From: Flavobacterium suaedae
GTDB taxonomy: Bacteria; Bacteroidota; Bacteroidia; Flavobacteriales; Flavobacteriaceae
DNA length: 64,000 bases
Assembly: GCF_014642915.1 (NCBI RefSeq)
Contig: NZ_BMJE01000001.1
Span: 554,140 to 618,139, forward strand
Reading direction: 5' to 3'
The notes below the pieces were generated by a model, which saw nothing but the letters and a program-made list of their open reading frames with translations, made no database searches and had not been told where the DNA came from. Within the stretch, counting starts at the first letter, position 1, and every line of letters starts with the position of its first letter. The translations under genes were made by a program, and so were the position numbers. Below, piece after piece: positions 27,011-35,716 of the stretch.

Positions 27011-28198
27011 ATGAAAAATTTTATAGTAACACTACTCTTTATTTTATCTACAGTAAACGGTATTGCCCAAAATTTCATTAAGGGAGTTATTAAAGACATC
27101 GCCACTAATGAAACTATTGAAAGAGCCAGTATTTATACAGCCGATTTTAAGCTCCATACTATCTCTAATAAGGACGGAGTTTTTAAACTTTATTACCGGG
27201 AAGGGAATAAAAGTTTTACTGTAAAATACTTAGGTTATAAGGATTTAAAGATAACAGTAAACAATCTGCCTGCCGATGGTATTTATTATCTTGAACCTAA
27301 AAATCTTGAACTGGAGGAAATTGTATTAAACAACATTCCTATAAATGAATTAATAGAAAGTTTGGTTGAAAGTTCTGTAAAAAGGCTGGAAGCCCCTGTA
27401 ATACTAAATACTTATTACAGAGAGTTTATAAGAATCAACGATACTTTTACTAAGTTTTCGGATGCGCTGATTGATTATAATTTTTATAAGAATAAAAGGG
27501 AAACCAAAGTAAAAACAGATTTATCTGTAAAACAAAGCAGGTTTGCAGAACTTAATAAAGTTGAAGAAGGTTTTATAAGAGGTGTTGGTCCTGATGTACG
27601 AAAAGCTATAGAAATTCCTGCTAATTTCAGCGTAATTAAAGAAGTGTTTCCTAATAAAAAAGAGTATACTAAGTATAATTTCAAGATAGCATCATACGGT
27701 ACTGATAACGGAGAACCATTACAGGCTATAACTTTTGCACCGAAAGAAGACTTAAATGAACTTTTTTACGAAGGTGTTATTATTTACAGTCCCAACAATA
27801 GCCTTATAAGGAGTATTGAAGCAAAAATGACCGAAAAATCTAAAGAAAACATTCGGTACTCTAATATCCTTATCGCCAAGTTAGGTATAGAAGATTTGGT
27901 TATAAAGAGTGGTTTTAACTACATAAATAACCAATATTTGCCTGCTTACTATTATATTTATGGTGTTTTACATATTTGGAACCGTAACTACGATAAATCC
28001 TACAAGTATACCAGTGATATAATAGTTACAAATGTATCGGAAGATGTTTCCTCTTTTAGTGACGAAAAGAAGTACAAAAAGCGGTCTTTATATGAAAACG
28101 GAAACAACTATACTAGTAAATTTTGGCAGGGCAATAATAGTTTAGTACTTACCCCAAATGAGGAAGCGATTATAAAACAATTAGAGCATAAAAAATAA
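27011..28198 (+). CDS. Secreted protein with carboxypeptidase-regulatory-like (CarboxypepD_reg-like) domain
   Basis: A 395-residue protein with signal peptide MKNFIVTLLFILSTVNGIAQ. Residues ~22-105 match the beta-sandwich found at the N-terminus of TonB-dependent receptors and related Bacteroidota proteins ('FIKGVIKDIATNETIERASIYT', 'SNKDGVFKLYY', 'VKYLGYKDLKI'). The remainder is mixed alpha/beta without TonB plug or barrel features, so it is not a receptor. A periplasmic or outer-membrane-associated role is inferred. The gene is followed 28 bases later by the hydroxyacyl-CoA dehydrogenase gene on the same strand. Confidence 0.8.
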   Translation: MKNFIVTLLFILSTVNGIAQNFIKGVIKDIATNETIERASIYTADFKLHTISNKDGVFKLYYREGNKSFTVKYLGYKDLKITVNNLPADGIYYLEPKNLELEEIVLNNIPINELIESLVESSVKRLEAPVILNTYYREFIRINDTFTKFSDALIDYNFYKNKRETKVKTDLSVKQSRFAELNKVEEGFIRGVGPDVRKAIEIPANFSVIKEVFPNKKEYTKYNFKIASYGTDNGEPLQAITFAPKEDLNELFYEGVIIYSPNNSLIRSIEAKMTEKSKENIRYSNILIAKLGIEDLVIKSGFNYINNQYLPAYYYIYGVLHIWNRNYDKSYKYTSDIIVTNVSEDVSSFSDEKKYKKRSLYENGNNYTSKFWQGNNSLVLTPNEEAIIKQLEHKK

Positions 28199-28226
28199 AC
28201 AGACTCAAACAAACAATAAAACAAAT

Positions 28227-29123
28227 ATGAAAAACGTAGCAGTAATAGGTGCAGGAACAATGGGTAACGGTATTGCCCACACTTTTGCACAAAGCGGTTT
28301 TAAAGTAAACCTTATTGATATTTCGGAACAATCGTTAGAAAGAGGTATAGCAACCATTGCTAAAAACCTTGACCGTATGGTAGCTAAAGAAAAAATAACT
28401 GAAGCTGATAAGCAAAATACATTAGGCAACATTACTACTTATACTGATACAAAAGAGGGTGTAGCAAATGTTGAATTAGTAGTAGAAGCTGCTACCGAAA
28501 ATACAGACCTTAAACTTAAAATATTTAAAGACCTTGATGCTTTTTGTAATGACAGTACTATTCTTGCTACCAATACATCATCAATATCTATTACACAAAT
28601 AGCGGCTGTTACAGCCTCAGGAAGACAAGATAAAGTAATTGGTATGCACTTTATGAACCCTGTGCCGATTATGAAGCTGGTAGAAATCATCAGAGGGTAT
28701 AATACTTCTGACGAGGTAACTAAAACTATAATGGACTTATCTGAACAACTGGGTAAAGTTCCTGTAGAAGTAAACGATTATCCCGGTTTCGTGGCAAACC
28801 GCATATTAATGCCAATGATTAACGAAGCTATAGAAACACTTTACAATGGCGTAGCGGGTGTATATGAAATTGATACCGTAATGAAGTTAGGTATGGCACA
28901 CCCTATGGGACCATTACAACTAGCTGACTTTATCGGTCTTGATGTATGTCTTTCTATTTTAGAGGTAATGTATAATGGCTTCAAAAACCCTAAATATGCA
29001 CCATGCCCGTTATTAGTAAACATGGTAAGAGCCGGTAAACTAGGTGTTAAATCAGGAGAAGGTTTCTACGACTACTCCGAAAGCAAAAAAGCAGAAAAAG
29101 TAGCTGCAATGTTCAGCAACTAA
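28227..29123 (+). CDS. 3-hydroxybutyryl-CoA (3-hydroxyacyl-CoA) dehydrogenase
   Basis: A 298-residue NAD-dependent dehydrogenase that oxidises 3-hydroxyacyl-CoA, used in beta-oxidation or butyrate/PHB-type metabolism. The Rossmann motif is 'VIGAGTMGNGIAHTFA' (residues 5-20). The catalytic dyad region is 'GMHFMNPVPIMKLVEII' with His near residue 138, followed by 'DYPGFVANRIL' and a C-terminal helical domain ('MAHPMGPLQLADFIGLD'). Length and motifs fit stand-alone Hbd/PaaH-like enzymes rather than the fused FadB type. No other beta-oxidation gene lies nearby. Confidence 0.95.
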   Translation: MKNVAVIGAGTMGNGIAHTFAQSGFKVNLIDISEQSLERGIATIAKNLDRMVAKEKITEADKQNTLGNITTYTDTKEGVANVELVVEAATENTDLKLKIFKDLDAFCNDSTILATNTSSISITQIAAVTASGRQDKVIGMHFMNPVPIMKLVEIIRGYNTSDEVTKTIMDLSEQLGKVPVEVNDYPGFVANRILMPMINEAIETLYNGVAGVYEIDTVMKLGMAHPMGPLQLADFIGLDVCLSILEVMYNGFKNPKYAPCPLLVNMVRAGKLGVKSGEGFYDYSESKKAEKVAAMFSN

Positions 29124-29134
29124 TAAACATATTC

Positions 29135-29171
29135 AACTTTCCTGTTTTAAAGTTATTGAAACAGGAAAGTT
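29135..29171 (+). terminator. Long hairpin between the dehydrogenase and DUF1015 genes
   Basis: Perfect 13-bp inverted repeat AACTTTCCTGTTT/AAACAGGAAAGTT with an 11-base loop. It lacks a strong T-run, so it is a weak terminator or an attenuator. It ends 19 bases before the TTG start of the next gene. Confidence 0.55.
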
Positions 29172-29190
29172 ATCTTTAAAATATACTCCT

Positions 29191-30405
29191 TTGGCAAAAA
29201 TAGTTCCTTTTAAAGCCGTGCGCCCTGCACGCGATAAAGTTAGTCTTGTAATATCCCGTTCTTACGATGAATACAGTGCAGCCGAACTGGCATCGCAACT
29301 GGATTATAACCCTTTCTCTTTTTTACATGTGCTAAACCCTGCCTATGTAAACGTACAGAAAATAGCTACTGCTACCCGATTAAAAGCAGTAAACCTAAAG
29401 TATGAAGAGTTTAAGGAATCGCAAGTACTAAAAAAGGAAGAAGAGCCAATATTCATGCTTTATGAAATTAAAAGCAAAGGCAATACGTATACCGGTATTA
29501 TAGCAGGTACATCTTTAGAGGATTACAGAAATAATGTGATAAAAAAGCACGAAGATACTTTATCCTACCGGGTAGAGTATTTTAAAGAATATCTGGACTA
29601 TACCGGCTTTAATACAGAGCCCGTACTTATTACCTACCCTGAAGATAAAGAATTACAGGACTGGATAACAGCAAAAAAGCAAAACCGCCCGTTATACCAT
29701 TTTTCATCTGTAAACCGTAATATGCATACGCTTTGGCGCATAAAATATGATGATGAAATTGAATGGATTAAAAAGAAGTTTGAAGGCATGGACAGCATTT
29801 ATATTGCAGATGGGCACCACAGATCAGCATCGGCAAATATGTTGTTAGAACAAAATCAAGATTCTGATAACGAGAATCTGAACTATTTTATGAGCTTTCT
29901 TATTGCGGAAAGCGATTTAAAAATAAACGAATACAACCGTATTGTTCATGACCTAAATGGCTTAAGTAGCGAACAGTTTCTGGAAGCACTTTCAAATGAC
30001 TTTATAATCGAAAACAAAAAGCAGGAACTTTGGAAGCCAAATGAAAAGTTTAGCTTTGGTATGTATTTTAACGGAGAGTTTTATGCTTTGCAGCTAAAAG
30101 AAAAAGAATTCAATTCGGTTTACGAGGCACTGGATGCGCGTATTTTATACGAAAAAGTACTACATCCGTTACTGGGTATTACTGATTTACGTAATGATGA
30201 ACGTATTGAGTATATTCCGGGAAATCAACCTATTACTAATATTAAAAAAATGGTTGATGAAAGTGAGTTTGAAGTAGGTTTTATGCTTTACCCTCCTACT
30301 ATTGATGAAATAAAAAACCTGGCAGATAATAACCTTATTATGCCGCCAAAAAGTACCTATATAGAACCGAAGTTCAGGAGTGGTCTTGTGGTTTATGAAT
30401 TGTAA
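29191..30405 (+). CDS. DUF1015 family protein
   Basis: A 404-residue cytosolic protein with the DUF1015 hallmark 'IADGHHRSASANMLL' near residue 208, plus 'IVPFKAVRPARDK' at the N-terminus and 'FLHVLNP'. In other bacteria members lie near serine-biosynthesis genes; none is visible here. The biochemical function is not established. The start is TTG at 29191, giving the conserved 'AKIVPF' N-terminus. The TAA stop at 30403-30405 abuts the ATG of the next gene with no spacer, suggesting one transcript. Confidence 0.85.
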   Translation: MAKIVPFKAVRPARDKVSLVISRSYDEYSAAELASQLDYNPFSFLHVLNPAYVNVQKIATATRLKAVNLKYEEFKESQVLKKEEEPIFMLYEIKSKGNTYTGIIAGTSLEDYRNNVIKKHEDTLSYRVEYFKEYLDYTGFNTEPVLITYPEDKELQDWITAKKQNRPLYHFSSVNRNMHTLWRIKYDDEIEWIKKKFEGMDSIYIADGHHRSASANMLLEQNQDSDNENLNYFMSFLIAESDLKINEYNRIVHDLNGLSSEQFLEALSNDFIIENKKQELWKPNEKFSFGMYFNGEFYALQLKEKEFNSVYEALDARILYEKVLHPLLGITDLRNDERIEYIPGNQPITNIKKMVDESEFEVGFMLYPPTIDEIKNLADNNLIMPPKSTYIEPKFRSGLVVYEL

Positions 30406-30903
30406 ATGAAAAAACTAAGCTTCCTCATACTATTCCTTTTTATTTGTTCCTTTTGTAATGCACAAGAAGGATACAATTTTACTGTAAAAGAAATTGACAG
30501 TATTATCAAAATAAATGATGTTATAACAAAAGGAGGATTAGCTAAAATTGTTGACGGAAGAGAAGTTTCGGGAGTATCCTATAGTTCATACTACATATTT
30601 GAATCTAAAGAAAAAAATGAAAGAATTATAAAAGGTACATACCATCAAAACTTTCTCTTTGAAAAATATTCAGAGGAATCAAATATGGAATTGTATTTTA
30701 ACAAAGGGGAATTATTTTTTGCGAAATTAGAGATTAAGAAGTATAACAAAAGGTTCAAAGAAATTGAAAGCAACTACTATAAGTATAGTGTTGGACAAGA
30801 AAGTACTAGTAGTGATATTTTACCCGATAATATTAAAGAATGGATAGAGGATAATAGTCAAGAAATACTTGAAAAATATAATTCTGCTAAATATGAAAAT
30901 TGA
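30406..30903 (+). CDS. Small secreted protein, unknown function
   Basis: A 165-residue protein with signal peptide MKKLSFLILFLFICSFCNAQ and a lysine/glutamate-rich, Tyr-rich mature part ('YSSYYIFESKEKNERII', 'NYYKYSVG'). The only cysteines (in FICSFCNAQ) belong to the signal region and do not make a canonical lipobox. It starts immediately after the DUF1015 stop and its last 11 bases overlap the YggS start, so translation is probably coupled. I recognise no domain. It may be a periplasmic protein specific to close relatives. Confidence 0.72.
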   Translation: MKKLSFLILFLFICSFCNAQEGYNFTVKEIDSIIKINDVITKGGLAKIVDGREVSGVSYSSYYIFESKEKNERIIKGTYHQNFLFEKYSEESNMELYFNKGELFFAKLEIKKYNKRFKEIESNYYKYSVGQESTSSDILPDNIKEWIEDNSQEILEKYNSAKYEN

Positions 30904-31567
30904 ACAAAGCTTAAACAACATAAAACAATCATTACCTGAAAATGTTACACTTGTAGCCGTTAGTAAAACCAAACCTGTAGCAGACCTTATGGAAGCATAC
31001 GAGGCTGGGCAGCGCATTTTTGGCGAAAATAAGGTACAGGAAATGACTGATAAATGGGAGCAAATGCCGAAGGATATACAATGGCACATGATAGGGCATG
31101 TACAAACCAATAAGGTTAAATATATGGCTCCGTTTGTTTCACTTATTCACGGGGTAGATAGCCTTAAACTATTAAAGGAAGTCAACAAACAGGCTAAAAA
31201 GAATGACCGTGTTATCGATTGCCTGTTACAAATGCATATTGCTGATGAAGAAACTAAATTCGGTATGGATGAGCAGGAACTTTCAGATTTACTAAATTCA
31301 GAAGTGTTCACACAAATGGAAAACGTAAAAGTTAAAGGCTTAATGGGGATGGCTACTTTTACAGAAGATACCGCACAAATAAAACAGGAATTTACTGCTC
31401 TTAAAAATATTTTTGACAAGCTTAAGGAAAAACCTACTACCAAAAACTTTGAACCGGACACTTTATCTATGGGTATGAGTGGCGATTATGAAATTGCTGT
31501 AACCTGCGGCAGCAACATGGTACGCATAGGCAGCAGCATTTTCGGCGCACGTCAATACAATAAATAA
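30893..31567 (+). CDS. YggS family PLP-homeostasis protein
   Basis: A 224-residue alanine-racemase-fold protein that binds pyridoxal 5'-phosphate and buffers its level (PLPBP/YggS/PROSC family). The PLP lysine is in 'LVAVSKTKPVADLM' near residue 28. 'FGENKVQEMTDKW' , 'WHMIGHVQTNKVK' and 'LSMGMSGDYEIAVTCGSNMVRIGSSIFG' are family signatures. The ATG at 30893 (MKIEQ) fits the family N-terminus better than the ATG at 30869, which would add eight poorly matching residues. It overlaps the upstream gene by 11 bases. Confidence 0.95.
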   Translation: MKIEQSLNNIKQSLPENVTLVAVSKTKPVADLMEAYEAGQRIFGENKVQEMTDKWEQMPKDIQWHMIGHVQTNKVKYMAPFVSLIHGVDSLKLLKEVNKQAKKNDRVIDCLLQMHIADEETKFGMDEQELSDLLNSEVFTQMENVKVKGLMGMATFTEDTAQIKQEFTALKNIFDKLKEKPTTKNFEPDTLSMGMSGDYEIAVTCGSNMVRIGSSIFGARQYNK

Positions 31568-31706
31568 AGGCTTCAGGAATACTATAAGGTATGAAAGTTA
31601 GTGCTTTATTCGTATATTTGAAGTTTATCTGAATTTTTCAGACGCGCAACTTTTACTAATCTTAGCACAAAATAAAGCATTCCCTTTTGCAGTAAAGGGT
31701 AATTTT

Positions 31707-33053
31707 ATGTACGCAATACTCGATATAGAAACTACCGGAGGACAATATAATGAAGAAGGGATAACGGAAATCGCTATATACCAATATGACGGACATGAAA
31801 TAACCGATCAGTTCATTAGCCTTATTAACCCTGAAAAACCCATACAACCATTTGTTGTAAAACTTACGGGAATCAATAATGAAATGCTTCGCAACGCTCC
31901 TAAATTTTATGACGTTGCCAAGAGAATTATTGAAATCACCGAAGGCTGTATTATTGTAGCCCATAATGCCGGTTTTGACTATAGGGTACTACAGGCTGAA
32001 TTTGACAGACTGGGCTATAACTACCAAAGGCAATCCCTTTGTACGGTTGAGCTATCACAAAAACTTTTACCGGAACAAAAATCACACAGCTTAGGGAAGT
32101 TGGTGCGCTCATTGGGCATACCTATCAGCGACAGGCACCGTGCCAGTGGTGATGCTATGGCAACGGTTAAACTGTTTAAACTTTTACTGGCTAAAGATGT
32201 AGAAAAGGAAATAATAAAAAATCTTGTACGTTCGGGAGAGAAAAAAGAAGTATCCGCTAAAATATTTAACCTGTTGGAAGATATACCTCCTGTAACAGGT
32301 ATGTACTACATTTATAAAGAAAACGGCAATTTAGTATATATAGGTAAAAGCAATAATATAAAGCGCAGACTACACCAGCACTTTACAGGTACTTCGCGTA
32401 AAGCAAAGCGACTGCAAAAAGATGCTTTTACCATAAACTATGAGGAAACAGGTAATGAGCTTATAGCACAATTAAAAGAAAATCAGGAAGTAGCGGCTAA
32501 CAAACCTATACATAACCGATTAATACAAAAAGTAGCTCCACCCTACTCTTTATATTCCAAAAAAAATAAAGAGGGCTATATTGTGCTTACAGTTGCCAAA
32601 ACAGATTACAGAAAGAAAGAAGTTACATCATTTAGAAATACCAACGAGGCACGTAATGCTATTAATAAGTTTATAGAAGAATACAACCTGTCATCTGAAC
32701 TTATAGCAACTACCCGAGATATTGAACTGGATAATATTATTAATGGCACTGATATTACTAATATAACCGCCGAAGAATATAACACCAGAGTAGACAGGTT
32801 TATTAAGCAATACAGCTTTTATCATCAAAATATGATTATTATTGATAAAGGACGCTCTATTGAAGAACGAAGTGCTGTATTAATAGAAAAAGGTGTATAT
32901 AAAGGCTACGCTTTTTATGATCTTAACCATCAGATAAATAAGCCTGAAATATTAAAAAACATTCTTATCCCTATGCCACATAACAGGGATATTAAAAATA
33001 TCATTCAGAGCTACCTGCGTAAAAAAAGAAACTTAAAAATTATTCGGTTTTAA
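31707..33053 (+). CDS. Exonuclease (DnaQ-like) fused to GIY-YIG nuclease domain
   Basis: A 448-residue protein joining two nuclease modules. Residues 1-160 are a DEDDh 3'-5' exonuclease: Asp6/Glu8 in DIETTG, Asp91 in HNAGFD and His144/Asp149 in HRASGD. Residues ~195-275 are a GIY-YIG endonuclease domain ('TGMYYIYKENGNLVYIGKSNNIKRRLHQHF'), the module of UvrC and Cho. The C-terminal ~170 residues have no motif I recognise. The exonuclease/GIY-YIG pairing is known in other bacteria and suggests nucleotide excision or repair processing. No polymerase III partner gene is nearby. A CCCTTT/AAAGGG hairpin lies 8 bases upstream of the ATG. Confidence 0.9.
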   Translation: MYAILDIETTGGQYNEEGITEIAIYQYDGHEITDQFISLINPEKPIQPFVVKLTGINNEMLRNAPKFYDVAKRIIEITEGCIIVAHNAGFDYRVLQAEFDRLGYNYQRQSLCTVELSQKLLPEQKSHSLGKLVRSLGIPISDRHRASGDAMATVKLFKLLLAKDVEKEIIKNLVRSGEKKEVSAKIFNLLEDIPPVTGMYYIYKENGNLVYIGKSNNIKRRLHQHFTGTSRKAKRLQKDAFTINYEETGNELIAQLKENQEVAANKPIHNRLIQKVAPPYSLYSKKNKEGYIVLTVAKTDYRKKEVTSFRNTNEARNAINKFIEEYNLSSELIATTRDIELDNIINGTDITNITAEEYNTRVDRFIKQYSFYHQNMIIIDKGRSIEERSAVLIEKGVYKGYAFYDLNHQINKPEILKNILIPMPHNRDIKNIIQSYLRKKRNLKIIRF

Positions 33054-33163
33054 AGCCTAATAAATCTTTTTGCATTCCTTAACTTAAGGTACATATCTTA
33101 TACGCCCTTTTTTCTCCAAGATATAATATTTATTTTTACAAGAAATATAAAACACAAACTATA

Positions 33164-33967
33164 ATGTCAAGAGGTTTCAGGGAAAAACTGCATGAAGTAA
33201 TTTACGAAGCTGATACGCCTGAAGGGAAACTTTTTGATGTTGTACTCCTCATAATTATACTTATAAGTGTTATTGCCGTTATGCTGGAAAGCGTGGCAGG
33301 AATAAAAGCAGTATATGGTTATGAGCTGGATATTATAGAATGGGTAATAACTGCTTTTTTTACTATTGAGTACATAGCCCGTATTATATCGGTTAAAAAA
33401 CCTGCTGCTTATATTTTCAGTTTTTACGGTGTTATAGACTTACTGGCGCTTTTGCCCAAATATATTGGTATACTATTCCCGGGGCTGGGTTTTTTACTAT
33501 CTATAAGAGCATTACGATTATTACGTGTATTCAGGATTTTAAAGCTCGTACATTTTATAGGGGCTTCAAACCAGCTTGTTACCGCTATTAAAAAAAGTCG
33601 TGCTAAAATAGCGGTATTTATGTTTAGTGTAGTAATACTATGTGTTATAATGGGAACGTTTATGTATATGATAGAAGGTCCCGAAGCAGGGTTTGATAAT
33701 ATACCTATAAGTATTTACTGGACTATTGTTACCCTTACTACCGTAGGCTTTGGAGATATTACTCCAATTACACCATTTGGGCAGTTTATATCATCGCTTA
33801 TTATGATTATGGGTTATGGTATTATAGCTGTACCGACAGGTTTGGTAACTGCCCAGTTTATGGAAGAAAATAAAGTACATAAAAACACACAGGTTTGCCC
33901 TGTTTGCAATGCTGATGCCCATAAAGACGGAGCTAAATATTGCTATAACTGCGGGGCTAAACTTTAA
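33164..33967 (+). CDS. Voltage-gated-type potassium channel with C-terminal zinc ribbon
   Basis: A 267-residue ion-transporter family protein with six membrane helices. S4 is 'RALRLLRVFRILKLVH' (about residues 115-130), with spaced arginines as voltage sensor. The pore carries the K+ selectivity filter TVGFGD at 193-198. After S6 the tail ends in a treble-cysteine-pair motif: CPVC at 245-248 and CYNC at 260-263, a small zinc ribbon of the DUF/zinc_ribbon_2 type. It lies in the inner membrane; a tetramer is expected. It is 8 bases upstream of miaA and probably co-transcribed. Confidence 0.92.
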   Translation: MSRGFREKLHEVIYEADTPEGKLFDVVLLIIILISVIAVMLESVAGIKAVYGYELDIIEWVITAFFTIEYIARIISVKKPAAYIFSFYGVIDLLALLPKYIGILFPGLGFLLSIRALRLLRVFRILKLVHFIGASNQLVTAIKKSRAKIAVFMFSVVILCVIMGTFMYMIEGPEAGFDNIPISIYWTIVTLTTVGFGDITPITPFGQFISSLIMIMGYGIIAVPTGLVTAQFMEENKVHKNTQVCPVCNADAHKDGAKYCYNCGAKL

Positions 33968-33975
33968 CTAACAAA

Positions 33976-34893
33976 ATGAATACTACACACAGAAAAAAAT
34001 ATTTAATAACCGTTATTGGTCCTACTGCTATTGGTAAAACAGCAATGGCTATACATATTGCTAATTATTTTAATACAAGTATAATATCTGCTGATAGCAG
34101 ACAGTTTTTTAAAGAAATGGCTATAGGTACTGCTGTACCCGGTAAAGAGGAACTGGAAGCAGCAAAACATCATTTTATACAAAACATCAGCATATTTGAC
34201 GATTACAGTGTTGGTGATTTTGAAAGAGAGGCTATTGACTTATTAGATAACTTATACACAGAGCAGGATTTTGTTGTTATGGCAGGAGGTTCAGGACTGT
34301 ATGTTGATGCTGTTTTAAAGGGCTTTGATGAATTTCCTGACATTGAACTTTCTATACGTGAGGATTTAATAGCTGAATACGAAAGTAAAGGCATTACTTA
34401 TCTACAAAATAAATTACAAGAGTTGGACCCTACACATTATGAACGTGTAGCTAAAGATAACCCTCAGCGAATGATGCGCGCATTAGAAGTATGTATTGGT
34501 ACAGGTAAGCCATACTCATCATTCCTCAACCAAAAAAAGAATGAAAGAAATTTCACTCCTATAGTTATAGGCTTAGAGGCTGACCGCGAAATAATGTATA
34601 ATCGCATTAATATGCGTGTAGATATAATGGTGAATAACGGGCTAATTGAAGAAGCAGAAGCCTTATATAAACATAAAGACTTAAATGCACTGCAAACCGT
34701 TGGCTACAGGGAACTGTTCAGTTATTTTGATGGGGAGCTTACAAAAGAAGAAGCTATCGAAGAAATAAAGAAGAACACACGCCGTTTTGCTAAAAGACAA
34801 ATGACATGGTTTAGGCGTAATGAAGCTGCCAAATGGTTTGATTACCAAACGCCTCCTTCAACTATTATTAACTACATAAAAGATACTATATAA
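33976..34893 (+). CDS. miaA: tRNA dimethylallyltransferase
   Basis: MiaA adds a dimethylallyl group to A37 of tRNAs reading UNN codons. The 305-residue length is typical. The P-loop is 'VIGPTAIGKTAMA' (residues ~13-25), the DMAPP site 'ISADSRQFFKEMAIGTA' follows, then 'VMAGGSGLYVDAVL' and the tRNA-binding 'TVGYRELF' and 'TRRFAKRQMTWFRR' segments. The stop TAA shares its last A with the ATG of the next gene (TAATG), indicating translational coupling. Confidence 0.97.
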   Translation: MNTTHRKKYLITVIGPTAIGKTAMAIHIANYFNTSIISADSRQFFKEMAIGTAVPGKEELEAAKHHFIQNISIFDDYSVGDFEREAIDLLDNLYTEQDFVVMAGGSGLYVDAVLKGFDEFPDIELSIREDLIAEYESKGITYLQNKLQELDPTHYERVAKDNPQRMMRALEVCIGTGKPYSSFLNQKKNERNFTPIVIGLEADREIMYNRINMRVDIMVNNGLIEEAEALYKHKDLNALQTVGYRELFSYFDGELTKEEAIEEIKKNTRRFAKRQMTWFRRNEAAKWFDYQTPPSTIINYIKDTI

Positions 34894-35633
34894 TGCCTAT
34901 AGCAGACAATTTTACTTCTGTATATACTCAGGATTTTGAAATTACTTTTTTACACTGCCATCCTAACGGTTATTTAAAGCAAACCGAGCTTTGTAACTTA
35001 TTACAGCTTACTGCAGGTGCACATGCCGAAGCAGGTGGAATGAGCTTTACCGATATGCAAACCAAAGACCAAGCATGGGTATTAAGCCGTATGAGAGTTG
35101 AAATTGATGAATTACCTAAATGGCGTGACACGATAACAATAAAAACCTGGATTATAGATTTACAAGGCTCACGCTCTGTAAGGGCTTTAGAAGTGTGGCT
35201 TAATGGTAAAAAAATTATAGGTGCTATGACGTATTGGGCAGTTATAAATACAAAACTAAGAAGAGCTGAAAGCTTAGCCTTACCGCATGAACATTTTGAA
35301 AAATATCCTGAAAAGCACCCAACTACTGAGCCTTTCAAAAAAATAGAATTAGACAAACCGGCAGAAAAAACAGGCACAAGAACAGTTGTACTATCTGACC
35401 TTGATATAGTTTTTCATGCTAACAACGTGAAGTATTTAGAATGGTGTCTTGATTTTGTTGATTTTAAACCATTATTAAAACAACAACTAAAAAGTTTTGA
35501 TATGAACTTTTTGAGGGAACTTAAACTTGGAGATGAAGTAAGTTTCCTGAGAGGGAAAAAGGAAAACCAAGAGTACTTTACTATTACAAAAGGAGAAAAG
35601 CCCTGTTTTGCTCTTGAACTAAACTGGAAATAG
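34893..35633 (+). CDS. Acyl-ACP thioesterase
   Basis: A 246-residue double-hotdog thioesterase of the plant/bacterial acyl-ACP thioesterase family, which releases free fatty acids from acyl-ACP. The N-terminal hotdog has 'LLQLTAGAHAEAGGMSF' and 'AWVLSRMRVEIDELPKWRDTITIKTW'; the C-terminal repeat has 'DLDIVFHANNVKYLEWCLD', which carries the Asn/His/Cys-type catalytic region. It overlaps the miaA stop by 1 base and ends in a terminator, forming the end of the channel-miaA-thioesterase unit. Chain-length preference cannot be told. Confidence 0.9.
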   Translation: MPIADNFTSVYTQDFEITFLHCHPNGYLKQTELCNLLQLTAGAHAEAGGMSFTDMQTKDQAWVLSRMRVEIDELPKWRDTITIKTWIIDLQGSRSVRALEVWLNGKKIIGAMTYWAVINTKLRRAESLALPHEHFEKYPEKHPTTEPFKKIELDKPAEKTGTRTVVLSDLDIVFHANNVKYLEWCLDFVDFKPLLKQQLKSFDMNFLRELKLGDEVSFLRGKKENQEYFTITKGEKPCFALELNWK

Positions 35634-35644
35634 ATAAAAAATAA

Positions 35645-35690
35645 AAAACTCTTTCATTAAGTCGGTGGATGATTATGAAAGAGTTTTCTA
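35645..35690. terminator. Bidirectional terminator between the thioesterase and the response regulator genes
   Basis: Perfect 13-bp stem AAAACTCTTTCAT/ATGAAAGAGTTTT with a 17-base loop between two convergent genes. Confidence 0.8.
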
Positions 35691-35716
35691 TATGTGTGTA
35701 TAAGTAATGGTATCTA

